DNA of 64,000 bases from Methylovirgula sp963708155 (lineage in GTDB: Bacteria; Pseudomonadota; Alphaproteobacteria; Rhizobiales; Beijerinckiaceae), in contig OY970183.1 in the NCBI GenBank assembly GCA_963708155.1, forward strand, positions 186,001 through 250,000. Direction: 5' to 3'. A program made the translations under genes and the position numbers. Positions 52,597 to 62,426 of this stretch are shown piece after piece. Position 1 is the first letter of the stretch; every line of letters starts with the position of its first letter. The notes under the pieces are model-generated. The model was not told the DNA's origin, searched no databases, and saw only the letters and a list, made by a program, of their open reading frames with translations.

Positions 52597-54253
52597 ATGA
52601 AGGCTCGCTTGCAAAATGTCTTTGCGCTGAATGCCGCCCCGCGCGCCATCCCGCCGCGGCAGCAGGCCCCCCGCCGGATTCTCTGCGTCTTTCCCCGTTA
52701 TACGCCCTCGTTCGGAACCTTCGAATATTCCTACGGGCTGACGATGGGAACCCGCGCATTCATGCCGCCGCAGGGCATTCTGCTGATCGCAGCCGCTCTG
52801 CCGAAACATTGGCAGGTGCGCTTCATCGACGAGAATATGGAGCCCGCGGCGGATCGCGATTTCGTCTGGGCGGATGCTGTTTTCGTCAGCGGCATGCACA
52901 TCCAGCGGCGTCAGATCGACGATATCTGCCGCCGGGCGCATCGCCTCGACAAGGTCACAGTGCTCGGCGGCCCCTCGGTTTCTTCCTGCCCCGACTATTA
53001 TCCGAGCTTCGATTATCTGCATGTTGGCGAGGCGGGCGATGCGACCGACGATCTGATCGCAATCCTCACGCACAATGTCGCGCGGCCGGAGCAACAGGTC
53101 GTGCTTAGAACGAAGGTGCGGCGCGAGCTTTCCGACCTGCCGGCGCCCGCTTATGAACTGGCGAAGGTTGATCGCTATCTGCTCGGTTCGATCCAGTTTT
53201 CCAGCGGCTGCCCCTATAAATGCGAGTTCTGCGATATTCCCGGCCTTTACGGCCGCGTGCCGCGGCTGAAGACCCCCGAGCAAATCATCGCCGAGCTCGA
53301 CAAGCTGGTCGATGCGGGCGTCGCAGGCTCGGTCTATTTCGTCGACGACAATTTCATTGCCAATCGCAAGGCGGTCGCGGAACTGTTGCCGCATCTCATT
53401 GCCTGGCAGAAAAAGCGAGGCTACCCCGTCGGTCTCTCCTGCGAGGCGACACTCAACATCGCGCGCACGCCGGACATCCTCGCCATGATGCGGGAGGCCG
53501 GATTTGAGACGATCTTCTGCGGCATCGAGACGCCGGAAGCCGACGCGCTGAAGGAGATCGATAAGAAGCAAAATCTCGCCATGCCGATCCTCGAACTCGG
53601 TGCGGGCGATCAACCAGCACGGGATGCAGGTCGTCTCCGGCATCATCCTGGGGCTCGATAGCGACACGCCGGATACCGAAGAGCGTCTGCTCGACTTCAT
53701 CGCGCAGTCGCAAATCCCGATGCTGACGATCAACCTGCTGCAGGCGCTGCCGCAAACACCGCTCTGGGACCGGCTGGCGAAAGCGGACCGGCTTGTCGAA
53801 GACGAGGGCCGCGAGTCAAATGTGCGCTTCCTCCTGCCCTACGACGATGTCGTGCGCATGTGGCGGCGCTGCATGAAGGAAGCCTATGAGCCGGAGACGC
53901 TCTATGGCCGCTACCAATATCAGATCGAGAACACCTGGCCGAACCGGCTGAAGCGCCCGAACAGCAGAGCCCGGTTCGCGCCGAAGAACGTCGTGCGCGG
54001 TCTCGTCATGCTAACGAAAATTTTCTGGACGCTGGGCGTGCGCGCCGATTATCGCCGCGCGTTCTGGAAATACACCTTGCGGTGGTTCAGGCCGGGCCAA
54101 ATCGAGTTCGTCATCGCGACGTCCATCTGCGTCCACCATCTCGTGATGTTTGCGCGCGACGCCTGCGCGGGGCGCACCAATGCGTCGCATTATGCGCATA
54201 CGCAGCGGCGAGAGGGCGAAGAGGCCGCACCGCAAATCGCCGCGGCGGAATGA
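52597..54253 (+). CDS. B12-binding radical SAM enzyme with DUF4070, HpnR-like, one frameshift
   Basis: About 552 residues. The N-terminal cobalamin-binding Rossmann domain (RRILCVFPRYTPSFGTFEYS, GILLIAAALPKHWQVRFIDE, VTVLGGPSVSS, YLHVGEAGD) is followed by the radical SAM core with CPYKCEFCDIP, the CxxxCxxC cluster ligand set. SVYFVDDNFIANRKAVAELL and FETIFCGIETPEADALKEID complete the barrel. A DUF4070 C-terminus reads MTINLLQALPQTPLWDRL, RRCMKEAYEPETLYGRYQYQ. A break near 53599 (one extra G in 'ILN-SVRAINQHG') splits the frame. Architecture and motif order match hopanoid C-3 methylase (HpnR) and related enzymes. I call it HpnR-like rather than HpnR because other DUF4070 enzymes look similar and no hopanoid gene is adjacent. 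Confidence 0.82.
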
Positions 54254-55084
54254 TCAGTCCTCTTCCTCGCGATCGGCCTCATCTTTAAGCGGCGCATCTT
54301 CGATGGGCGTCGCTTCGATAAATTCCGCCTCGACGAGCAATACCTCCTCGCCGTCTTCGATCGTCTCGGCCTCCGCTTCGGCCTGCGCCTCCATTTCCGC
54401 CTGCACCTCTTCGCCGAGGTCCGGGAATTCCTCCTGCGCGTCGCCTTCGAGCGGGTCTTCGTCTTCCATCAGCGCCGCATCGTCGCGCGGCAGTGGCACA
54501 GAGAAGCCCTGCGGCAGCGCCCCTTCAAACAGACCCGCGCCCTTCAGTTCCTCGAGGCCCGGCAGGTCACCGATCGCTTCGAGGCCAAAGTGCAGCAGGA
54601 AGGCTTCGCTGGTCCCATAGGTCAACGGCCGGCCGGGCGTGCGGCGGCGACCGCGTAGCCGAACCCAGCCCGTTTCGAGCAGCACGTCGAGCGTCCCCTT
54701 GGAGATGGCGACGCCGCGGATATCCTCGATCTCGGCGCGGGTGACGGGCTGGTGATAGGCGATGATGGCGAGCGTTTCGAGCGCCGCCTTGGAGAGCTTC
54801 TTCGGCTCGACGGAATCGACCGACAGCAGCCAGCCCAAATCCGATGCCGTGCGGAACAGCCATTTCTTGCCAACACGGACCAGATTGACGCCACGCGAGG
54901 CATAATCCTGCTTCAGCCGCGCCAGCACCTCGCCGACAGCGATCCCTTCCGGCATGCGCCGGGCGATCTCGCCCTCCTCCAGCGGCTCGGCCGCAGCGAA
55001 CAGCATGGCCTCTGCGATCCGCATCGCCTCGCCGGTCAGGGCCTCTTCGGCAGACACAGGCTCGCTCTCGGCTTCAATGGCCAT
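54254..55084 (-). CDS. scpB: Segregation and condensation protein B
   Basis: About 276 residues. Winged-helix regulator of SMC-ScpA condensin. RIAEAMLFAAAEPLEEGEIA opens the first winged helix; KLSKAALETLAIIAYHQPVT and RAEIEDIRGVAISKGTLDVL are the family hallmarks, then LETGWVRLRGRRRTPGRPLT and GTSEAFLLHFGLEAIGDLPG. An acidic Glu-rich tail of about 70 residues is species-specific. The uncorrected frame makes an apparent ScpA-ScpB fusion, because the ScpA break upstream moves into this frame. The start ATG 55084 (MAIEAESEPV) follows GGAGG closely. TTG 55121 in the same frame is an alternative. Confidence 0.85.
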   Translation of the reverse strand: MAIEAESEPVSAEEALTGEAMRIAEAMLFAAAEPLEEGEIARRMPEGIAVGEVLARLKQDYASRGVNLVRVGKKWLFRTASDLGWLLSVDSVEPKKLSKAALETLAIIAYHQPVTRAEIEDIRGVAISKGTLDVLLETGWVRLRGRRRTPGRPLTYGTSEAFLLHFGLEAIGDLPGLEELKGAGLFEGALPQGFSVPLPRDDAALMEDEDPLEGDAQEEFPDLGEEVQAEMEAQAEAEAETIEDGEEVLLVEAEFIEATPIEDAPLKDEADREEED

Positions 55085-55128
55085 CGCCTCCACATACAGA
55101 CGCGCGACTTCGGCCAAGTTCAACTCCC

Positions 55129-55942
55129 TTATTGCAGCGACGGCGTGGCGCTTGCCGCCTCGTCTCGCTTCTTGATCCAGAGCGGCGCGAAAGCCCGATC
55201 CTGACGCAGGCTGATGACGCCTTGACGCACCATTTCCAACGCCGCGGCCAATGACGAGGCTTTGACCGCGCGGCGCGCCTCCGGCGTCGTGAAATAGGTC
55301 ATCAAATACAGAATCGAGCACGGTCCAGTCGAGCGCCTGACCGGCAAGCTTTTCAAGCGCCGCGCGCGCCTCGATCAACGACCAGGTGAAACGCTGCCGC
55401 AATTGCAGTTTGGCTGTCACGTGCTTCTGCCGCTGGCGCGCATAGGCTGCAAGAAGATCATGCAGGCTTGCCTGCCATTGCGGCCGGCGCGAAATCTCGA
55501 CGCCTTCCGGCTGGCCGCGGGTGAAAATATCCCTGCCGAGCCGAGGCCGGTTGACCAGCGCATCTGCCGCGGCGCGGATCGCCTCGAGCCGCTGCAGGCG
55601 GAAGGCCAGCGTGGCGGCGAGATCCTCGGCCAGCGGCTCTTCGTCCTTCTCCTGCTTTGGCAGCAGCAATCGCGATTTGAGATAGGCGAGCCAGGCTGCC
55701 ATCACGAGATAATCGGCAGCCAGTTCGAAGCGCAGATTGCGCGCCGCCTCGATGAAGGCGAGATATTGCTCGGCCAGCGCCAGGACGGAAATCTTCGCCA
55801 GATCAACCTTCTGCCGGCGCGCAAGTTCGAGCAGGAGATCGAGCGGCCCCTCGAAACCATCGACATCGACGAGAAAGGCGGCCTCATTCGGCGCCGCGTT
55901 CTGCTCGAAGGCAGAATTCTCTTCCTGGCCAGTCTGTTGCAT
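55129..55942 (-). CDS. scpA: Segregation and condensation protein A, one frameshift
   Basis: About 271 residues; kleisin of the SMC condensin. AAFLVDVDGFEGPLDLLLEL, ARRQKVDLAKISVLALAEQY, LVMAAWLAYLKSRLLLP and LAFRLQRLEAIRAAADALV are typical. Near 55313 one extra T after 'VLD' moves the frame; the correct C-terminus is LYLMTYFTTPEARRAVKASS, then RQGVISLRQDRAFAPLWI, ending PSLQ at TAA 55129-55131. It lies between nagZ and scpB in the conserved alphaproteobacterial order. Essential or near-essential in many relatives, so the break is probably an artefact. Confidence 0.88.
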
Positions 55943-56016
55943 AACGTTTCTAAAGTTTATTCTTAGCCGCTGTCAGCCGCGCGATTCGGGCCGGGTCGGC
56001 AAAGACCTTGGGCTGT

Positions 56017-57024
56017 TCAGGCGCCGATCGCAAGCGAGGCTTCGATTTCGGCCCAAGCTTCCACAGGATCGAACGGCGGCGCGGAGTCGCCGCGCCAACT
56101 TGCTGCCCGCGTGGCGCGTGTCAAGGCATCGCCCTCAAGCAAGGGCGCGGTCGCGGCGACTGCCTCGGCCTCGGCCAGATTGCCATTGCAATGAAGGGCC
56201 AGGTCAATACCCGCGGCGAAGGCGGCTTCCGCACGCGCCCGCAACGAACCGCTCAGGGCCTGCATGGACAAATCATCGCTGAACAGCAGGCCGTGGAAGC
56301 CGATTTCCTCGCGAATATAGCGGATCACAATCGGCGACAGCGTGCCCGGCCGCTCCGGGTCGAGCGCACGGTAGATGACATGTGCGCTCATGGCCGCCGG
56401 CAGGTCGGCGTTGGCCTTGAACGGCGCAAAATCGGTCTCGCGCAGCAGATCCAGCGGCGCATCGACGCTCGGCAGTTGCAGATGACTGTCGACGCCGGCC
56501 CGCCCATGACCGGGGATGTGCTTCATGATCGGCAGAATGCCGGCATCGGCAAGTCCCAGCGCGGCGGCGCGGCCGAGCCGCGCGACGCTCGCCGGGTCAC
56601 GCGAATAGGCCCTGTCGCCGATCACGTCATGCGCGCCCGGAACCGGCACATCGAGCACCGGCGCGCAATCCATGGTGAAACCTAGCGCGCGCAAATCCTC
56701 GCCAAGCAAGGTCGCCGCTTTGCGCACCAACGCTTCCCGCTCCGACAGCGGAAGATCGAGCGCGCCAAAGCGTGCGGCGGCGGGATAGGCGCGCCAGTGC
56801 GGCGGCGCGAGCCGCTGCACCCGTCCACCCTCCTGATCTACGAGCACGGCGGCCTCGCGGCCGACACAGGCGCGGAAATCCGCGATCAGCGCGCGCACCT
56901 GCGCCGGGTCCTCGACATTGCGTTTAAACAGGATGAGCCCGAACGGATCGCTGACGCGGAGGAAGTCACGTTCCTCCCGCGTCAGCACTGTCCCTTGGCA
57001 TCCGCAAATGAAGGCGCGGCTCAT
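56017..57024 (-). CDS. nagZ: Beta-N-acetylhexosaminidase NagZ
   Basis: About 335 residues, glycoside hydrolase family 3. It removes GlcNAc from 1,6-anhydromuropeptides in cytoplasmic peptidoglycan recycling. Visible hallmarks are FGLILFKRNVEDPAQVRALI, AAVLVDQEGGRVQRL, GFTMDCAPVLDVPV, the nucleophile loop region LPIMKHIPGHGRAGVDSHLQ with the His/Asp dyad of the KH(F/I)PGHG motif, and FSDDLSMQALSG with the catalytic Asp. I use ATG 57024 (MSRAFICGCQG); a GTG three codons upstream is possible. Its end is about 75 bases before scpA. Confidence 0.92.
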   Translation of the reverse strand: MSRAFICGCQGTVLTREERDFLRVSDPFGLILFKRNVEDPAQVRALIADFRACVGREAAVLVDQEGGRVQRLAPPHWRAYPAAARFGALDLPLSEREALVRKAATLLGEDLRALGFTMDCAPVLDVPVPGAHDVIGDRAYSRDPASVARLGRAAALGLADAGILPIMKHIPGHGRAGVDSHLQLPSVDAPLDLLRETDFAPFKANADLPAAMSAHVIYRALDPERPGTLSPIVIRYIREEIGFHGLLFSDDLSMQALSGSLRARAEAAFAAGIDLALHCNGNLAEAEAVAATAPLLEGDALTRATRAASWRGDSAPPFDPVEAWAEIEASLAIGA

Positions 57025-57048
57025 GGGCCCCACGTGCCACGCGTCGGA

Positions 57049-58596
57049 TCAGCCATGCGCCACGAAGCAACTGCCGCCCTTGGCCTTCAACTTCTCGCAC
57101 AGCGAGATCGCTGAGGCATGTGAGAGGCCGCCGACGCGAACGCGGTAGACCGTCTTGTTGGCGACCTTCGCCACATGGAATTTCAAATGATAGCCGCGCA
57201 GCTCGGCGCCGTAAGTGCGCGTCAGCCGGTTCAGCGCGGTCCGAGCTTCGGCCTCGGTCGCCGGGGCCGCAAGCTGGACGGAGAAACCGCCTGCCCCGCC
57301 GCCGGCATCCACAGCTTCGGTTTCGTCAGCGCCAATATCGGCGCGGGCGATCCGCTCCAGTTTACGCGAATGACGCGGCTCCGCCGCTGGCGGCGGTGAG
57401 GATTGCGGCGCGTCGGTCGCCTGCTGGTTGCTCCACGGTAGATCGTCGGCTTTCCCGGCCATCCGCGGCGGCGCCTCGGCGGGTGGCGGCGCCTCTGCGG
57501 GTGGCGGCGCTGACGTTGCCTGTGCTGGCGCCGACGCATCCATGGAGGGCACCCCCGGCGGACTTATGGTGCCAACGGGCAGCGATTGCGCGGCCCCCGG
57601 CGCGGGTGACGAATTCATCAGGCTGCCATCGGGGCGGACGGCGATCGTCTTCACCTTCCGCGGCTCCATCATATCCGCCAGGCCAGCACCAGCGCCGCCG
57701 TCGGCTCCTGGAGGTGGCGGCACTGGAACTGCGGCGGCCGGGGCCGTTGCCGCGACTTGCGCAGCCGGCGGCGCCATTTCAGCGGTCGCCGGATTGGGCG
57801 CGCCCGCGTCAGACGCGGGCTTCGGCACGACACTGCTCACATCGACGGGTTGTTCGGTATGGCTGACAACCCCGGTTGGCGCGGGCTGCGGCGTCTTGTC
57901 GAGGATCGAGGCGCCCTCGCCCGGATCGGTATCGGTCGCGCCGACAGCCGCGACCTTGACAGGTGCCGTCGGGGCTTTGATGAGCGCGATTTCCTGCGGC
58001 GCCGGCGGAGTGCGCTTGATTGCGAAGGTCGCGCCAATCCCGGCGATGCCGGCGACGATGATAGCCGCCGTCGCGTACAGCGGCAGCCGCGACCGGGGCG
58101 CTTCGATTATGTGCGGGGCTTCGGTGGCGAGCGGCGTGTCGAACCAATCCTCGCCCTGCTGATCGGCATAATCGTCCGTATCGGCAAAATTCTGATACTC
58201 CGGCGGCAGCGAGCCGCGCAGCCCGGCTTCGATCGCGGCAAAATCGATCGGAGGCAGCGGAGCCGGCTGATGCGTGCGGGCCTGATGCGCCTGAGGTTGG
58301 CGCGCATGGGGCTGATTTGAATAAGGCTGATGCGAATGGGTGTGCGCTTCCTCGACCAGCCAATCGGGAACATGCGGCTCCGCCGGCTGCGGCGCGCGCG
58401 GCGGCTCGGGAGCGCGGGCGCGTCCCGGGCGCCCCTGAAACAAATCTCCGAAGCGGTCTTCCCCGCCACCAACGAGCCGGGCGAGTTCAGCCAGCGGGTC
58501 GTCGCCACTGCGCACCGGCGCGGGAGAACGACTGAGCCGCCGCTCGAATTCATCAAGATCGATCATCTGCCGTTGTTTGGCTGCGGGCTCACTCAT
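57049..58596 (-). CDS. SPOR-domain cell-envelope protein
   Basis: 515 residues. A long cytoplasmic His/Pro/Gln-rich N-terminus contains a low-complexity stretch with repeated HQP/NQPH-type units. One membrane helix (LYATAAIIVAGIAGIGATFA, residue about 180) is followed by a Pro/Ala-rich periplasmic linker and a C-terminal SPOR domain: GGFSVQLAAPATEAEARTAL, LNRLTRTYGAELRGYHLKFH, VANKTVYRVRVGG and AISLCEKLKAKGGSCFV. SPOR domains bind denuded peptidoglycan at the division site. Located between argS and nagZ, which is its conserved place in Hyphomicrobiales. Confidence 0.87.
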   Translation of the reverse strand: MSEPAAKQRQMIDLDEFERRLSRSPAPVRSGDDPLAELARLVGGGEDRFGDLFQGRPGRARAPEPPRAPQPAEPHVPDWLVEEAHTHSHQPYSNQPHARQPQAHQARTHQPAPLPPIDFAAIEAGLRGSLPPEYQNFADTDDYADQQGEDWFDTPLATEAPHIIEAPRSRLPLYATAAIIVAGIAGIGATFAIKRTPPAPQEIALIKAPTAPVKVAAVGATDTDPGEGASILDKTPQPAPTGVVSHTEQPVDVSSVVPKPASDAGAPNPATAEMAPPAAQVAATAPAAAVPVPPPPGADGGAGAGLADMMEPRKVKTIAVRPDGSLMNSSPAPGAAQSLPVGTISPPGVPSMDASAPAQATSAPPPAEAPPPAEAPPRMAGKADDLPWSNQQATDAPQSSPPPAAEPRHSRKLERIARADIGADETEAVDAGGGAGGFSVQLAAPATEAEARTALNRLTRTYGAELRGYHLKFHVAKVANKTVYRVRVGGLSHASAISLCEKLKAKGGSCFVAHG

Positions 58597-58721
58597 TCAC
58601 TTCACCTCAGTATTCGCCCCCGCGCCGCCTCGCTGAATAGCCTGATAAATCGGGCTTTTTAGCGCCTTTAGCTTGCCCGAAGCGGTTCACGCGCGCCGCT
58701 TCGCCGGTAAGTCTCCGGCTG

Positions 58722-60493
58722 TCAGCGCATTTCGTCCGGGGCGCTCACCCCGAGGATGGCGAGACCGCTCGCCAGAACGACCGTCAGCGCCGAAACCAAG
58801 GCCAGCCGGGCAATGCTTAAATCTCTATGTTCTTCATTAACAAAACGTAATTGTGGCTGATCTTTGCCGCGTGTCCAGTGGGCGTGCAGTTCCGATGCAA
58901 GGTCATGCAGATAAAAAGCAACCCGGTGCGGTTCATGCGCATTGGCCGCCGCATCGACCAGCCGCGGATATTGCGCGATCAGCTTGATGAGGCCGAGTTC
59001 ACCGGCGTCTTCCAACAGGCCGAAATCAGCCTTAGCCAGCGCCGCGGGCGAAAGATCAAGACCGGGAAACGCCGCCTGCCCTTGCCGCAACGCCGACTTT
59101 CCCCGCGCATGAGCGTATTGAACATAAAAGACCGGATTGTCCTTCGATTGCTCGATGACCTTGGCGAGATCGAATTCGAGCGGCGCGTCGTTCTTGCGAA
59201 ATAGCATCATGAAGCGCGCGGCATCGACGCCGACCTCATCGACCACTTCGCGCAAGGTGACGAAATCGCCGGCGCGCTTCGACATTTTCACTGGCTCGCC
59301 ATTGCGCATCAGTTTGACGAGCTGGCAGAGCTTGACGTCGAGCACGGCTTTGCCGCCGGAAAGCGCCGCGACTGCCGCCTGCATACGCTTCGACATAGCC
59401 GCCGTGATCGGCGCCCCAGACATCGATCAGGGTGCGAAAACCGCGATCGATCTTGACCTTGTGATAGGCGATATCGGCGGCAAAATAGGTGTAGCCGCCG
59501 TCCGATTTCTTCAGCGGCCGGTCGACATCGTCGCCGAAAGCGGTCGATTTGAAGAGTTCCTGCTCGCGATCCTCCCAATCCTCGACGGGCTGGCCCTTCG
59601 GCGGCGGCAGGCGCCCGACATAGACGAGATCCGCGGCGCGAAGCTGCTCGATCGCGGCGGCGATCTGATCGCGGCCGCCCTGCGTCAACGTCCGCTCGGA
59701 GAAGAAGACTTCATGCGTGATGGCGAGCGCGGCGAGATCGGCGCGGATCATCTCCATCATGCCGGCGATCGCGGCATCGCGCACGTCGCCGAGCCACTCG
59801 CTTTCCGGCTGATCGAGCAGCGTGCGGCCATACTTCTGCGCCAGCGCCGCGCCGACGGGCTTGAGATAATCGCCGGGATAAAGCCCCTCGGGAATTCGCC
59901 GATCGCCTCGCCCAGCGCCTCGCGATAGCGCAGATAGGCCGAGCGTGCGAGCACATCGACCTGGGCGCCAGCATCGTTGATGTAATATTCGCGCGTCACC
60001 TCATGCCCGGCGAAGGCGAGAAGATTGGCGAGGGCGTCGCCGAAGACCGCGCCGCGGCCATGGCCGACATGCATCGGCCCCGTCGGATTGGCGGAGACAT
60101 ATTCGACATTGATCTTTTCAGCCGAAGCCGACGTGCCGGCGCCGAAACGCGGGCCTTCCTGCAGAACGGCACTGCAGGATCCTGCCGAAGACGGCAGGCC
60201 TTCAGCCGGATGTTGAGAAAGCCCGGCCCGGCGACTTCCGCCTGCTCGACATCGGGATCGTCGGCCAGAGCCATAGCGAGTTCGGTCGCGAGCTGGCGCG
60301 GATTGGCGAAATGCGCTTTCGCCTCCTTCGCATAAACCATCGCCGCGTTGACGGCGAGATCGCCATGCGCGGGATCGCGCGGCGGCTCGACGACGAAACG
60401 GGCGAGATCGAGATCGGCCGGCAGCCGTCCGCTGGCGATGATGGTCTTCAGCAGCACCGCGACGCGGGCCTGGAAATCGGCGTAAATGTTCAT
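58722..60493 (-). CDS. argS: Arginyl-tRNA synthetase, frameshifted
   Basis: About 585 residues, class I aminoacyl-tRNA synthetase. The N-terminus MNIYADFQARVAVLLKTIIA is in frame from 60493. GDLAVNAAMVYAKEAK, then VAGPGFLNIRLK precede a break near 60195. The HIGH-equivalent is in NPTGPMHVGHGRG. After breaks near 59915 and 59790 it continues DVRDAAIAGMMEMIRADLAA, GGYTYFAADIAYHKVKIDRG and IDVWGADHGGYV. A further break near 59400 precedes VKMSKRAGDFVTLREVVDEV, which holds KMSKR. The DALR anticodon-binding end reads HRVAFYLHDLASELHAHW and ends at 58722. The gene is essential, so the four or more breaks are almost certainly sequence artefacts. Confidence 0.92.
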
Positions 60494-60520
60494 GTTTTTT
60501 CGCTTTGGTCTGGCGGCGCC

Positions 60521-61842
60521 CTAGCGCAATTCCGGCGTCTCGTCAAAAAGCCGCTGATGTTCGGCAAGCGCATAACGGTCGGTCATGCCGGCGATATAAT
60601 CGCAGACGATGCGCGCCATTTTTGCTTCGTCCTCGGCGCCGCGGGTGATCGCGAGCGAAGCCCATTCCGCCGGCATCAGCTCCGGCTCCCTGTAGAAAAT
60701 CGCGAACAGATCGCGGACCACGCCCGCCGCCTCGACCCTGATGCGCTTGATGCCCGGATGGCGGTACATATTGGCGAAGAGAAAACGCTTGATCGCGCCT
60801 TGCGCCTGCGCCATCGGCGCGGAAAAGCCGAGCAAAGTCCGGCCCGCGAGCCGCACATCGTCGGCACTGGCAAACGCGGCTCGCGGCGAGCCGCGCGGCG
60901 CTCTCGGCGATCGCATCCTCGATGAAATGGGTGATGAGGCGGCGGACCAGCTCGTGAATGCGGCGCTGGCGCTCGAGCCCCGGATAGCGCGCGTCGATGT
61001 CGCCCGATGCGCTGACGCAGATAATCGACCTCGTCCGATCTGCGCGAAATCGAACAGCCCGGCGCGCAAGCCGTCGTCGATGTCGTGCGCATTATAGGCG
61101 ATGTCGTCGGCGAGCGCCGCCGCCTGCGCCTCGGGCCCGGCGAAAAGATCGAGCCGCAGATCGTGGAGCGCGTCATATTCGGCGATCGCCTGCGGCAGCT
61201 CGCGCCCGGCGTAATGCCCCGTCGGCTTTCCATCTGCCCCGAGCAGCGGGCCATTGTGCTTGACGAGGCCTTCGAGCGTCTCCCACGTCAGATTGAGGCC
61301 GTCGAATTCGGCGTAGCGACGTTCGAGCTTGGTGACGATTCGCAGCGCCTGCGCATTGTGATCGAAGCCGCCATAAGGGCTGCATGGCCTCGTCGAGCGC
61401 ATCCTCGCCGGTATGGCCGAAGGGCGTGTGGCCGAGATCATGCGCCAGCGCCAATGCCTCGGCCAGATCGTCATCGAGGCCAAGCGCGCGGGCCAGGGCG
61501 CGGGCGATCTGCCCGACCTCGATCGAATGGGTGAGCCGGGTGCGGTAATGATCGCCCTCGTGCGGAATAAAGACCTGTGTCTTATGGGCGAGCCGGCGGA
61601 AGGCCGTGGAATGGAGGATACGGTCGCGGTCGCGCTGGAATTCGCTCCGCGTCGGCGAACCCGGCTCGTCGTACAGCCGCCCGCGGCTGCGACGCGCGTC
61701 CGATGCATAGGCGGCGCGCAAGGGCACCAGGGCGGCGTGCTCTTCCGGGGCGCGTTCGGGATAGGCCGGCAAAGCCCAGCTCCTTTTCGAGCGTGTTGCG
61801 GAAAAGTTGAAGGACTTTTCCGACCAAAGCACGCCCCAACAT
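60521..61842 (-). CDS. dgt: Deoxyguanosinetriphosphate triphosphohydrolase-like protein, frameshifted
   Basis: About 435 residues, HD-domain dNTPase. From the N-terminus: SDARRSRGRLYDEPGSPTRS, EFQRDRDRILHSTAFRRL, the HD motifs THSIEVGQIARALARALGL and ALAHDLGHTPFGHTGEDALD. After a break near 61380 it reads YGGFDHNAQALRIVTKLERR and LTWETLEGLVKHNGP, then ADDIAYNAHDIDDGLRAG. Another break near 61033 and one near 60890 lead to MYRHPGIKRIRVEAAGVVRD and RIVCDYIAGMTDRYALAEHQ at the end. A further extra base near 61770 makes the exact start uncertain; I used ATG 61842. Divergent from the HesB/ErpA gene and upstream of argS, as in relatives. Confidence 0.88.
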
Positions 61843-62016
61843 TCTGAATCGGCGCGATTTCCGTGCGGCCAGATTATCTTGACCGGCCGGAAAACGCGCT
61901 GGCGCCCTCGGCGGCATTTTCCCGCGACTCGTTGCGGCCGGCGCCGGGGCGACATATGTTCCGTAACCGGGCCATGTGCAAGCGGCGCGACAGCCGCTGC
62001 TCTATCTGAGGTTGCA

Positions 62017-62367
62017 ATGAACGATATTTCCGTCGCGGCGCTGCCGGTCGACCTGACCGCCAACGCCGTCCGTCACATCGCCGAAATCCTCAAGAGCGAG
62101 CCGGCGGGCTCGGCCCTGCGCATCGCCGTCGAGGGCGGTGGCTGCTCCGGCTTCCAGTACACTTATGCAATCGTGCCCGAGACGGCGGCGGACGACCTTG
62201 TGCTCGCCGAGGCTGGCGCCAAGGTTGCCATCGATCAGGTTTCGCTCGGCTACTTGGCTGGCAGCAAAATCGATTTCGTCGACGACCTGATGGGCCGCGC
62301 CTTCAAAATCCAGAATCCGGCGGCGACGGCATCCTGCGGTTGCGGGACGAGCTTCTCGCTCGATTGA
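62017..62367 (+). CDS. HesB/IscA/ErpA-family iron-sulfur cluster insertion protein
   Basis: 116 residues. A-type carrier fold: LRIAVEGGGCSGFQYTYAIV holds the first Cys, and SCGCGTSF at the end holds the second pair, the three ligands of A-type carriers. YLAGSKIDFVDDLMGRAFKI lies between. The start ATG 62017 has GAGG 5 bases upstream. The frame is open further 5' without similarity. Divergent from dgt by about 175 bases, an arrangement shared by many Hyphomicrobiales. Probably delivers Fe-S clusters to essential apoproteins. Confidence 0.9.
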   Translation: MNDISVAALPVDLTANAVRHIAEILKSEPAGSALRIAVEGGGCSGFQYTYAIVPETAADDLVLAEAGAKVAIDQVSLGYLAGSKIDFVDDLMGRAFKIQNPAATASCGCGTSFSLD

Positions 62368-62426
62368 ACCCGCGCCGCTGAACCGAAGCGCCCCTTGCGT
62401 CGTTTCCTTCGAAAGGGGAGACCGGC

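Noticed and set aside
54254..55942. A single 562-residue ScpA-ScpB fusion gene
   Set aside because: The true ScpA C-terminus, including FTTPEARRAVKASS and a stop at 55129, is readable in another frame after removing one base. The linker sequence in the fused frame has no similarity to either family.
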